Source of the DNA: Streptomyces noursei
GTDB taxonomy: Bacteria > Actinomycetota > Actinomycetes > Streptomycetales > Streptomycetaceae
Assembly: GCF_016917755.1 (NCBI RefSeq)
Contig: NZ_CP070326.1
Coordinates: 9,052,001-9,116,000, forward strand
Direction: 5' to 3'
DNA length: 64,000 nt
Position numbers and translations under genes: made by a program. The notes under the pieces are model-generated. The model had not been told where the DNA came from. It did no database searches and worked only from the letters and a program-made list of their open reading frames with translations. Shown here piece by piece: positions 42,795 through 50,666 of this stretch (its first letter is position 1; every line of letters starts with the position of its first letter).

Positions 42795-43574
42795 GTGACC
42801 GCTCGCTCCGCGTTGCCCGTTCTGGCCGCCGCCGCGGCCACCGCCCTCCTGGCGGGATGCACCAGCACCACGCCCGTCGGACAGCAGGGCCGGGGCCCGG
42901 AACTGGTCCGCCCCGGAGCGCTCCTGACCTGCACCCACCTCCCCTACGCCCCCTTCCAGGTCAAGCGCGACGGCAAGGTCGTCGGGTTCGACGTGGACCT
43001 GGTGGACCTGGTGGCCAAGGACCTGCACGTCACCCAGCAGATCATCAACACCCCCTTCGAAGGCATCGAGACCGGCCAGGACTTCGCCATCCGCACCTGC
43101 GACCTCGCCGCCGCGGGCATGACCATCACCCCCGCCCGCGCGAAGGTCATGGACTTCTCCGACCCGTATTTCAACGCCACCCAGGCACTCCTGGTGAAGC
43201 GCGGAACCTCGGTGAAGAGGATCGAGGACCTGAAGGGCAGGAAGCTCGGCTACCAGAAGGCCACCACCGGCGCGCTCTACGCCAAGGCACACGGAAAAGG
43301 CGTCGAACTGGTTGAGTTCGAGGACGTCGGCCTGCTGCTGACCGCGGTCGGATCCGGGCAGGTCGACGCCGGGATCAACGACAACGGCGTGCTCCTCGAC
43401 TACGCGAAGCACAACCCGGACACCCACGTGGCGGCGGAGTTCGACACCGGCGAGCACTACGGCTTCGGCGTGCGGAAGGGCAACGACGCGCTGCGGAAGC
43501 GCATCAACGAGGTCCTCGCGCGGGCGGAGAAGGACGGGAGCTACGACCGGATCCACCGGAAGTGGTTCGGCTGA
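42795..43574 (+). CDS. Amino acid ABC transporter substrate-binding lipoprotein
   Basis: 259 residues with a signal peptide ending in lipobox LLAGC. The periplasmic-binding-protein-3 fold shows in LTCTHLPYAPFQVKRDGKVVGFDVDLVDLVAKDL, GQDFAIRTCDLAAAGMTITPARAKVMDFSDPYF, and GLLLTAVGSGQVDAGINDN. It captures a polar amino acid or opine outside the membrane. Start GTG 42795 with GGAGG 6 bases upstream. It overlaps the permease start (TGATG). Confidence 0.9.
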   Translation: MTARSALPVLAAAAATALLAGCTSTTPVGQQGRGPELVRPGALLTCTHLPYAPFQVKRDGKVVGFDVDLVDLVAKDLHVTQQIINTPFEGIETGQDFAIRTCDLAAAGMTITPARAKVMDFSDPYFNATQALLVKRGTSVKRIEDLKGRKLGYQKATTGALYAKAHGKGVELVEFEDVGLLLTAVGSGQVDAGINDNGVLLDYAKHNPDTHVAAEFDTGEHYGFGVRKGNDALRKRINEVLARAEKDGSYDRIHRKWFG

Positions 43575-44365
43575 TGCCCCGGCCCCTGTCCAGGCGCCGC
43601 CGGGCGCGGCTGGTCCGCGGCGCGCAGTACGGCGTGCTGGTGGCCGCGCTGGCGGCCCTCGCCCTGGCCGCCGACTGGCGCCGGCTGGGATCGGCGTTCT
43701 TCGACGTCTCCGTCGCCACGGCGCTGTTCCCCGACATCGTCACCACCGCGCTGGTCAACACCGTGCGCTACACCCTGCTCGGTTTCGGCTTCGGGCTCGC
43801 GCTCGGGCTGGTCCTCGCCCTGATGCGGCTCTCCTCGGTGCCGCCGTACCGCTGGCTGGCGGTGACCTACATCGAGTTCTTCCGCGGGATCCCCGCCCTG
43901 CTGGTGTTCATCGCGCTCGGCTTCGGGGTGCCGCTGGCCTTCCAGGTCGCCCTCGACCAGGGCGTCACGGTGATGCTGTCGCTGGGGCTGGTGGGCGCGG
44001 CCTACATGGCGGAGACGATCCGGGCCGGTATCCGGGCCGTGCCCAAGGGGCAGACGGAGGCGGCGCGTTCGCTGGGCATGTCGCAGGGCCGGGCGATGGT
44101 CTCGATCGTCGTGCCGCAGGCGTTCCGGATCGTGCTGCCGCCGCTGGCCAACGAGCTGATCCTGCTGACGAAGGACTCCTCGCTGGTGTACCTGCTGGGC
44201 CTGTCGCTCTCCCAGTTCGAGCTGGCCAACTTCGGGCGGGACGCGCTGAACGAGCACAAGAGCCTCACCCCGGTGCTGGTCGCGGGGCTGCTGTACCTGG
44301 TGATCACCCTGCCGCTGGGCCAGTTGGTCCGGCGGTTGGAGGCCCGCACGGCGAAGGCCCGGTGA
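43574..44365 (+). CDS. Amino acid ABC transporter permease
   Basis: 263-residue inner-membrane subunit of the His/Glu/Gln/Arg/opine type. It has about five helices, the N-terminal strand-helix NTVRYTLLGFGFGLALGLVLALMRLS, YIEFFRGIPALLVFIAL, and the EAA loop YMAETIRAGIRAVPKGQTEAARSLGMSQGRAM near residue 145 that contacts the ATPase. Only one permease gene is present, so it probably acts as a homodimer. Confidence 0.9.
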   Translation: MPRPLSRRRRARLVRGAQYGVLVAALAALALAADWRRLGSAFFDVSVATALFPDIVTTALVNTVRYTLLGFGFGLALGLVLALMRLSSVPPYRWLAVTYIEFFRGIPALLVFIALGFGVPLAFQVALDQGVTVMLSLGLVGAAYMAETIRAGIRAVPKGQTEAARSLGMSQGRAMVSIVVPQAFRIVLPPLANELILLTKDSSLVYLLGLSLSQFELANFGRDALNEHKSLTPVLVAGLLYLVITLPLGQLVRRLEARTAKAR

Positions 44366-44423
44366 CGGCGCGCGTGTACGGGCGGGAACGGAAGAAGCGG
44401 CGCCACGGCGGGCAGGGGGCGGG

Positions 44424-45269
44424 ATGACCGGCGGCGGGGACGGCAACGGCGAGAACGCCATCGAGGTGCGCGGGCTGCGCAAGGCGTTCGGCGCGCTGGA
44501 GGTGCTGCGCGGGATCGACTTCTCGGTCGCGCGGGGCGAGGTGGTGTGCGTCATCGGACCGTCCGGTTCCGGGAAGTCGACGCTGCTGCGCTGTGTGAAC
44601 CTGCTGGAGGAGCCGACCGCCGGCCGGGTCACCGTCGCCGGCACCGAGGTCACCGACCCGGAGGTGGACATCGACCGGGTGCGGCGCCGGATCGGGATGG
44701 TGTTCCAGTCCTTCAACCTCTTCCCGCACCTGACCGCGCTGGAGAATCTGACCATCGCCCAGCGCCGGGTGCTGCGCCGCGACCGGCCGACGGCCGCGCG
44801 GATCGCCCGCGACCAGCTGGCGCGGGTCGGCCTGGGCGACAAGGAGGCCGCCTACCCGGCGCAGTTGTCGGGCGGCCAGCAGCAGCGGGTGGCCATCGCC
44901 CGGGCGCTGGCGATGGACCCGGAGCTGATGCTCTTCGACGAGCCGACCTCGGCCCTCGACCCGGAACTCGTCGGCGATGTGCTGGCGGTGATGCGGGCGC
45001 TGGCCCGGGACGGGATGACGATGCTGGTCGTCACGCACGAGATGGGATTCGCCCGGGAGGTCGCCGACCGGGTGGTCTTCATGGACGGCGGGCTGGTCGT
45101 CGAGGAGGGCACCCCGAGGCAGGTGGTGGGCGCACCCCGGCACGAGCGGACCCGGGCGTTCCTCTCGCGCGTCCTGGACCCGGCGGCAGCCGAGGTGGAC
45201 GGGACGGGCGGCACGGACGCGGCGGACGGGACGGACGGCACGGGGCCGACCACCGGGCGGCGGACCTGA
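44424..45269 (+). CDS. Amino acid ABC transporter ATP-binding protein
   Basis: 281 residues. Walker A GPSGSGKST near residue 46, Q-loop VFQSFNLFPHL, signature LSGGQQQR near residue 153, Walker B LMLFDEPTSALDPE, and H-loop VVTHEMGF: a complete polar amino-acid uptake ATPase (GlnQ-like). The C-terminal about 25 residues are a Gly/Thr/Asp-rich tail (DGTGGTDAADGTDGTG) not needed for the fold. It follows the permease by 58 bases. Confidence 0.9.
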   Translation: MTGGGDGNGENAIEVRGLRKAFGALEVLRGIDFSVARGEVVCVIGPSGSGKSTLLRCVNLLEEPTAGRVTVAGTEVTDPEVDIDRVRRRIGMVFQSFNLFPHLTALENLTIAQRRVLRRDRPTAARIARDQLARVGLGDKEAAYPAQLSGGQQQRVAIARALAMDPELMLFDEPTSALDPELVGDVLAVMRALARDGMTMLVVTHEMGFAREVADRVVFMDGGLVVEEGTPRQVVGAPRHERTRAFLSRVLDPAAAEVDGTGGTDAADGTDGTGPTTGRRT

Positions 45270-45297
45270 CCCCACCGCCCGTCCCGGCCGCCCGGTG
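45251..45297. terminator. Hairpin over the end of the amino acid ABC operon
   Basis: 11-bp arms CACCGGGCGGC and complement with a 25-base loop, starting inside the last codons of the ATPase gene; it lies between convergent genes. Confidence 0.45.
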
Positions 45298-45309
45298 CTC
45301 CGGACCGGC

Positions 45310-46158
45310 TCAGGCCAACGGCTTGGTGAGCTTCTTGGTGTTGCTGCGGTTGCCGGTCAGGCTGCACACCACGGACTTGATGCCCAGCTTGTAGCCCTTG
45401 GTGTTGGGGAACTGCACATAGGTGCCCTCGGCCGTCCCGGCGGGCTGCTTGGACGCCTTGTCGGGGAGCTGGATCGAGCACAGCGAGGACGCCTTGTCCT
45501 TGATCTCGCTCTCGGAGGTCAGACCGGCGGGGAGGGTGTACACGAAGACGACCTCGGCGTCGTGCGGCCCGGTGCAGGGGGCCGACAGGTTGTTGCCGCC
45601 GTTCCCGCCCGGCGGGATGTCGAAGCAGTCGCCGGTCTTGAGGGTGTAGAAGGGGGCGGTACGGCCGGTGGGCGCGGACGCGGAGGTCTCCGGGCCGCTG
45701 GGGGTCGCCGAGTCGGACGGGGTCGGGGAGGCGGAGTCGGAGGCCGACGGGCTGGCGCTCGCCGAGGTGCTGGCGCCCGGCCGGGCCTGATTGCCGCCGC
45801 CGCCATCGCTGTTGGCCCATATGACGCCGCCGATGACGAGCGCCACGACGAGCACACCGGCGCCGATGATCAGCGCGATGGTGGTGCCGTTGCCGCCGCC
45901 CGAGGGCGGCGCGGGCGGCTGCTGCCAGCCACCGGGGCCGGGCGGCCCGTAGCCACCGGCGGGCGCGCCGTACGGGCCGGCGGGCGGCGGGCCGGCCGGC
46001 GGCACCGACGGCCCGTAGCCGCCCGGACCGTAACCGCCCGGCCCCGGCTGCTGCCCGCCCGCCCCGTAGCCGCCTCCGGGCGGGCCGAAACCACCCGGGT
46101 CGCCCTGGGGCGGCTGGTGCGGCGGCTGGTTGGACGGCGGGGGCGGGGGAAAGCTCAT
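45310..46158 (-). CDS. Proline-rich membrane protein, LppU/SCO3897-like
   Basis: 282 residues. A cytoplasmic Pro/Gly/Tyr/Gln-rich region (about 1-90, many GGYG repeats) is followed by one transmembrane helix (TIALIIGAGVLVVALVIGGVIW), a Ser/Ala/Pro-rich extracellular stalk, and a small Cys-containing domain (LKTGDCFDIP, SAPCTGPHDAEVVFVY, SSLCSIQL, SVVCSL). This architecture is common in actinobacterial envelope proteins of unknown function. Start ATG 46158; no strong ribosome-binding site. Confidence 0.78.
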   Translation of the reverse strand: MSFPPPPPSNQPPHQPPQGDPGGFGPPGGGYGAGGQQPGPGGYGPGGYGPSVPPAGPPPAGPYGAPAGGYGPPGPGGWQQPPAPPSGGGNGTTIALIIGAGVLVVALVIGGVIWANSDGGGGNQARPGASTSASASPSASDSASPTPSDSATPSGPETSASAPTGRTAPFYTLKTGDCFDIPPGGNGGNNLSAPCTGPHDAEVVFVYTLPAGLTSESEIKDKASSLCSIQLPDKASKQPAGTAEGTYVQFPNTKGYKLGIKSVVCSLTGNRSNTKKLTKPLA

Positions 46159-46347
46159 GGCGGAAGTGATCGCTTCTTTGGTGTGGAGACAAGGACGCGG
46201 TGACCGATCTGGACCGTTCCGGGGTGAAACATCCACCCCGTGGGCGCCGTTGACGCACCACGGCCCGGGACGGACGCTCCCGATCCTGATCGCCCGGACA
46301 GACCCTAACCTGCCCGACGTGTACGCCTCACTGCCCGGAGGTGCTCC

Positions 46348-47316
46348 ATGTTCACCGACCTTCCCCTGGACGAACTGCGCCGCTACCGCCCTCCCCTGCC
46401 CGAGCCGCCCGGCTTCGACGCGTTCTGGCGACGCACGGTGGACGAGGCCCGGGCCCATGACCTCGCCCCCCGGTTCACCGCGGCAGACAGCGGCCTGACC
46501 CAGTTGCACACCGACGACGTGGAGTTCGCCGGTTTCGGCGGGCACCGGATCCGCGGCTGGTTCCTGCGCCCGCGGACGGCCACCGGACCGCTGCCGTGCG
46601 TGGTGCAGTACCTCGGCTACGGCGGCGGCCGGCTGCTGCCGCACGACTGGCTGCTGTGGCCGGCCGCCGGCTACGCCACACTGGTCATGGACTCCCGCGG
46701 CCAGAGCGGCCCCGACCGGCCCGGCGACACCCCCGACCCGGTGGGCGCCACACACCCGGGCGTACCGGGCAAGCTGACCCAGGGCCTGCTCGACCCCGAC
46801 TCCTACTACTACCGACGACTGTTCACCGACGCCGTACGGGCGGTGGACACGGCCCGCGGGCACCCCGCGGTGGACGCCGAGCGGATCGTGGTCGCCGGCC
46901 ACAGCCAGGGCGGCGCCCTCGCGCTGGCCATGACCGGGCTCGTCCCGGGGCTGGCGGGCGCACTGATCGACGCGCCGTTCCTGACCCACATCCGGCGCGC
47001 CCTGGACGTCACCGACCAGGGGCCGTACGGCGAACTGGCCCGCTACTTCGCCGGCCGGCGCGACGACATCGACACCGCGCTGCACACCCTCGACCACTTC
47101 GACGGCCTGAACTTCGCGGCCCGCGCCACCGCCCCGGCGCTCTTCGGCACCGCGCTGCGCGACGAGATCGTCCCGCCGTCCACCGGGTTCGCCGCCCACC
47201 ACCACTACGCGGGCGACAAGCGGCTGGAGGTGTGGCGGTTCAACGCGCACGAGAGCGGCGGGGGCGCCCAGCGGACCGCGGAGATCCGCTTCCTGCGCGA
47301 GCTGTTCGGCGGCTGA
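46348..47316 (+). CDS. Acetylxylan esterase (AXE1/cephalosporin deacetylase family)
   Basis: 322-residue alpha/beta hydrolase that removes acetyl groups from xylo-oligosaccharides. Catalytic residues are visible: GHSQGGALAL near residue 188 (Ser), TALRDEIVPPST near residue 271 (Asp), and FNAHESGGG near residue 300 (His). The oxyanion region is YLGYGGG. There is no signal peptide, so it is intracellular and would act on imported acetylated sugars. ATG 46348 follows GGAGG. It lies 153 bases upstream of xylulokinase, supporting a pentose/xylan context. Confidence 0.88.
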   Translation: MFTDLPLDELRRYRPPLPEPPGFDAFWRRTVDEARAHDLAPRFTAADSGLTQLHTDDVEFAGFGGHRIRGWFLRPRTATGPLPCVVQYLGYGGGRLLPHDWLLWPAAGYATLVMDSRGQSGPDRPGDTPDPVGATHPGVPGKLTQGLLDPDSYYYRRLFTDAVRAVDTARGHPAVDAERIVVAGHSQGGALALAMTGLVPGLAGALIDAPFLTHIRRALDVTDQGPYGELARYFAGRRDDIDTALHTLDHFDGLNFAARATAPALFGTALRDEIVPPSTGFAAHHHYAGDKRLEVWRFNAHESGGGAQRTAEIRFLRELFGG

Positions 47317-47469
47317 TCCGCACCGGCCGGCGACGGCCCGCGCGTGTCGTCCACAGGCCACCCGCGACCCGCGGCACGCGGATTACGATGCGGCTGCGCA
47401 CCGGGGTCCAGAGCGGCCGGGAGCCCCGGGGCAGGGCCTGGACCACCGGCCGCCGAGGGAGAGTGCTCG

Positions 47470-48900
47470 ATGGGCGCACAGTCGGCCGGACCGCTGGTCG
47501 TCGGGGTGGACAGCTCCACGCAGTCCACCAAGGCGCTGGTCGTGGACGCGGAGACCGGCGAGGTGCTGGCCCGGGGCCAGGCACCGCACACGGTCGGCGG
47601 CGGCCCCGGCAAGGAGAGCGACCCCCGGCAGTGGTGGCGGGCGCTGGGCGAGGCGCTGGCCCAGTGCGGACCCGCCGCGCGGCAGGCGTCCGCGATCTCC
47701 GTCGCCGGCCAGCAACACGGGCTGGTCACCCTGGACGCGGCCGGGGAGCCGGTCCGCCCGGCGCTGCTGTGGAACGACGTCCGGCCCGCCCGGGAGAGCG
47801 CGCGGCTGATCGCTGAGGGCGGCGGCCCCGAGGCGTGGGCGGAGCGGACCGGAAGCGTGCCCGGCCCGGCGTTCACGGTCGCCAAGTGGGCCTGGCTGTG
47901 TGCCCACGAGCCGGCCGCGGCGGCCGCCACCGCCGCCGTCCGGCTGCCGCACGACTACCTCGTCCAGCGACTGACGGGCCAGGCGGTCACCGACCGCGGC
48001 GACGCCTCGGGCACCGGCTGGTGGGCGGGGTCCACGGAGGCGTACGACCCGGAGGTCCTGGACCGGGTCGGACTGGCCCCCTCGATGCTGCCGCGGGTCG
48101 CGCTCCCCGGCGAGGCGGCGGGCACCGTGCGGACCGACGAACTCCCCCTGCCGCACGGCGCGTTGGTGGCCGCCGGGACGGGCGACAACATGGCGGCGGC
48201 GCTCGGCCTGGGCCTGCGTCCCGGTCAGCCGGTGCTGAGCCTGGGCACCTCCGGCACGGTCTACGCGGTGACCACCCGCCGGCCCGCCGACCCGACCGGC
48301 ACCGTCGCCGGCTTCGCCGACGCCCGCGGCGACTGGCTGCCGCTGGCCTGCACGCTCAACTGCACGCTCGCCGTGGACCGGGTGGCGGCGCTGCTCGGCC
48401 GCGACCGGGAGGCCGTCGAGCCGGGCGGCGACGCCGTGCTGCTGCCCTTCCTGGACGGCGAGCGGACGCCGAACCTCCCGCGCGCCACCGGCCTGCTGCA
48501 CGGCCTGCGCCACGACACCACGGCCGGCCAACTGCTCCAAGCCGCCTACGACGGCGCGGTGTTCACGCTGCTGCGGGCGCTGGACCAGGTGTCGGGTCCG
48601 GAGACCGCGCCCGGTACCCCGCTGCTGCTGATCGGCGGCGGGGCCCGGGGCCGCGCCTGGCGGGAGACCGTGCGGCGGCTGTCGGGCCGCCCGGTGGTGG
48701 TGCCCGAGGCGGGCGAACTGGCCGCGCTGGGAGCGGCGGCCCAGGCTGCCGGGCTGCTGCTGGGCGAGGATCCGGCGGCGGTGGCGCGCCGTTGGGGCAC
48801 GGCCCGGGGCGCGGAGTACCCGGCGCGGGAGCGGGACGACGCCGCCTGGGAGCGGCTGACGGACACGCTGACCGACGGCGCGGCGCTGCTCGGCGGCTGA
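47470..48900 (+). CDS. xylB: Xylulokinase (FGGY family), likely encapsulin cargo
   Basis: 476 residues. ATP-dependent phosphorylation of D-xylulose to xylulose 5-phosphate. N-domain VVGVDSSTQSTKALVVDAETGEV with SVAGQQHGLVTLD and PALLWND near residue 100; C-domain AAGTGDNMAAALGLG, LSLGTSGTVYAV near residue 260, and LLIGGGARGRAWRETVRRLSGRPVVVPEAGELAALGAAAQAAG. Length is normal. ATG 47470 has GGGAGAG about 8 bases upstream; an in-frame GTG 126 bases earlier would add a disordered extension but its codons use many third-position A, unlike its neighbours. No xylose isomerase is nearby. Two encapsulin genes follow directly, and xylulokinase is a predicted cargo class for Family 2B encapsulins. Confidence 0.88.
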   Translation: MGAQSAGPLVVGVDSSTQSTKALVVDAETGEVLARGQAPHTVGGGPGKESDPRQWWRALGEALAQCGPAARQASAISVAGQQHGLVTLDAAGEPVRPALLWNDVRPARESARLIAEGGGPEAWAERTGSVPGPAFTVAKWAWLCAHEPAAAAATAAVRLPHDYLVQRLTGQAVTDRGDASGTGWWAGSTEAYDPEVLDRVGLAPSMLPRVALPGEAAGTVRTDELPLPHGALVAAGTGDNMAAALGLGLRPGQPVLSLGTSGTVYAVTTRRPADPTGTVAGFADARGDWLPLACTLNCTLAVDRVAALLGRDREAVEPGGDAVLLPFLDGERTPNLPRATGLLHGLRHDTTAGQLLQAAYDGAVFTLLRALDQVSGPETAPGTPLLLIGGGARGRAWRETVRRLSGRPVVVPEAGELAALGAAAQAAGLLLGEDPAAVARRWGTARGAEYPARERDDAAWERLTDTLTDGAALLGG

Positions 48901-48968
48901 CCGCACCCGCCGTCGAGAATCGCCCCGGCACACTTTGCCCAACACCGAAAGATCTAAACCCTTTCCAC

Positions 48969-48982
48969 GGAAACTATTTTCC
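48969..48982. promoter_or_regulatory. GGAAA-N4-TTTCC palindrome upstream of encapsulin 1
   Basis: GGAAACTATTTTCC in an AT-richer intergenic stretch 129 bases before the start codon. The core matches the palindrome upstream of dctA (18405-18422). A possible promoter follows (TTGTGC at 49002, TATCTT at 49026, 18-base spacing). Candidate operator for the encapsulin operon. Confidence 0.4.
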
Positions 48983-49110
48983 ATGCCACCCCATCGAGCG
49001 ATTGTGCGGATAAAAACAGCGCCACTATCTTCGAGGCGGCGGCGAGCTGCCGGGACATTTCTCAGGTTCTCCCCGGTGTTCCGCGCCGCAGCCTCGACGA
49101 GATAGGTGAC

Positions 49111-50523
49111 ATGGTGACGATTGCCGGCGAGACGCTGTCCGGAAGCACCGAAGAGAGCCAGAATTCCAGCCTGAGTACCTCCGCCGCGCGGAATCTGGCG
49201 ACGACCACCAAGACCGCGCCGCAGATGCAGGGCATCACCTCCCGCTGGCTGCTGCGGCTGCTGCCCTGGGTGCAGGTCTCCGGCGGCACGTACCGCGTCA
49301 ACCGGCGCCTGACCCACACCGTCGGCGACGGGCGGATCGACTTCGACATCGACGGCGGCTCGGTCGCGATCATCCCCGAGGAACTGCGCGAACTGCCCAC
49401 GCTGTGGGAGTTCACCGACCCCGCGGTGCTCTCCGAGCTCGCCCAAAGGTTCACTCAGCACGAGTACGCCCCCGGCGAGATGATCGCCCGCTCCGGCGCC
49501 CCGCACGACCGGGTGGTGCTGATCGCGCACGGCCGGGTCGACCGGATCGGCACCGGCAAATACGGCGACGAGACCGTCCTGGAAGCGCTGGCCGGCGGCG
49601 ACCACCTCGGCGACGCCCCGCTGAACAGCGCCGACGGGCAATGGGAGTTCAGCTACCGGGCGGTGACCCGGGTGACGGTGATGGCCCTGGCACGCCAGGA
49701 CGCCCAGGAGGTCATCGGCCGCTCCCCGGCCCTGCGCGACCACCTCGCGGCGGGCCCCGACGGTGCCGCCCGGCCGGCCAACGCCAGCGGCGAATCCGCC
49801 ATCGCCCTCACCTCCGGCCACCATGGCGAACCCGCCCTGCCCAGCACCTTCGTCGACTACGACCGATCGCCGCGGGAGTACGAACTCAGCGTCGCGCAGA
49901 CCGTCCTGCGCACCCACACCCGGGTCGGCGACCTCTACAGCGACCCGATGAACCAGGTCGAGGAACAGCTCAAGCTCACGGTGCAGGCGCTGCGCGAGCG
50001 CCAGGAGCACGAGATGATCAACAACCCCGAGTTCGGGCTGCTGCACAACGCCGACCTCAAGCAGCGCATCCCCACCCGCAGCGGCCCGCCCACCCCCGAC
50101 GACCTGGACGAACTCCTCGCCACGGTCTGGAAGGACCCGGGCTTCCTGCTGGCCCACCCCAAGGCGATCGCCGCGATCGGCCGGGAGTGCAGCGCCCGCG
50201 GTCTCTACCCGGACGCGGTGGACTTCATGGGCCACTCGCTGCCGTCCTGGCGCGGGGTGCCGATCTTCCCCTGCAACAAGATCCCGGTGACGAAGGAGGG
50301 CACCAGCTCGGTGCTGCTGATGCGCACCGGTGAGGACAAGCAGGGCGTGGTCGGACTGCACCGCAGCGGAATTCCCGACGAATACGAGCCGAGCCTTTCG
50401 GTGCGTTTCATGGGAATCGACGACAAGGCTGTCGTGAACTACCTCGTCAGCGCCTACTATTCGACGGCAATTCTCGTACCCGATGCGCTGGGCGTCCTGG
50501 AAGACGTGGAAATCGGGCACTGA
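49111..50523 (+). CDS. Family 2B encapsulin shell protein 1 (EshA-like, with cNMP-binding domain)
   Basis: 470 residues. An HK97-type capsid protein that self-assembles into a protein nanocompartment. Order: N-arm (AARNLATTTKT), LPWVQVSGGTYRVNRRL near residue 52, a Crp/Fnr-type cyclic-nucleotide-binding domain inserted at about 95-213, a linker rich in Gly/Ala/Pro (214-228), then the rest of the shell fold (FVDYDRSPREYELSVAQTV, EFGLLHNADLKQRI, SGPPTPDDLDELL, RGVPIFPCNKIP, VVGLHRSGIPDEYEPSLSVRFMGIDD) ending in VLEDVEIGH. The nucleotide-binding cassette lacks the usual Gly-Glu and Arg pair. It lies 210 bases after xylulokinase and 143 before a second shell gene. EshA proteins of Streptomyces belong to this family. 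Confidence 0.92.
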   Translation: MVTIAGETLSGSTEESQNSSLSTSAARNLATTTKTAPQMQGITSRWLLRLLPWVQVSGGTYRVNRRLTHTVGDGRIDFDIDGGSVAIIPEELRELPTLWEFTDPAVLSELAQRFTQHEYAPGEMIARSGAPHDRVVLIAHGRVDRIGTGKYGDETVLEALAGGDHLGDAPLNSADGQWEFSYRAVTRVTVMALARQDAQEVIGRSPALRDHLAAGPDGAARPANASGESAIALTSGHHGEPALPSTFVDYDRSPREYELSVAQTVLRTHTRVGDLYSDPMNQVEEQLKLTVQALRERQEHEMINNPEFGLLHNADLKQRIPTRSGPPTPDDLDELLATVWKDPGFLLAHPKAIAAIGRECSARGLYPDAVDFMGHSLPSWRGVPIFPCNKIPVTKEGTSSVLLMRTGEDKQGVVGLHRSGIPDEYEPSLSVRFMGIDDKAVVNYLVSAYYSTAILVPDALGVLEDVEIGH

Positions 50524-50612
50524 GCGGAATTCCCGCGGCGGCGACTACCGCACCGCGCGGACCGGTAGCGCCTCCCGCCGCCCCCTTCTCCCTTCCTTCC
50601 CGCGCATTTCCC

Positions 50613-50634
50613 GGAATTCTGAGCACCGAATTCC
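50613..50634. promoter_or_regulatory. Inverted repeat upstream of encapsulin 2
   Basis: GGAATTC and GAATTCC arms with an 8-base spacer, 32 bases before the second shell gene. It may be an operator or a leader hairpin that sets the ratio of the two shell proteins (speculative). Confidence 0.35.
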
Positions 50635-50666
50635 TACGCACCGATCGGAACAGGTGACCTCCCACC

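Noticed and set aside
47344..47469. N-terminal extension of the xylulokinase as an encapsulin targeting domain
   Set aside because: Codon usage has many third-position A and there is no ribosome-binding site, while ATG 47470 has a good one. Kept only as something to test.
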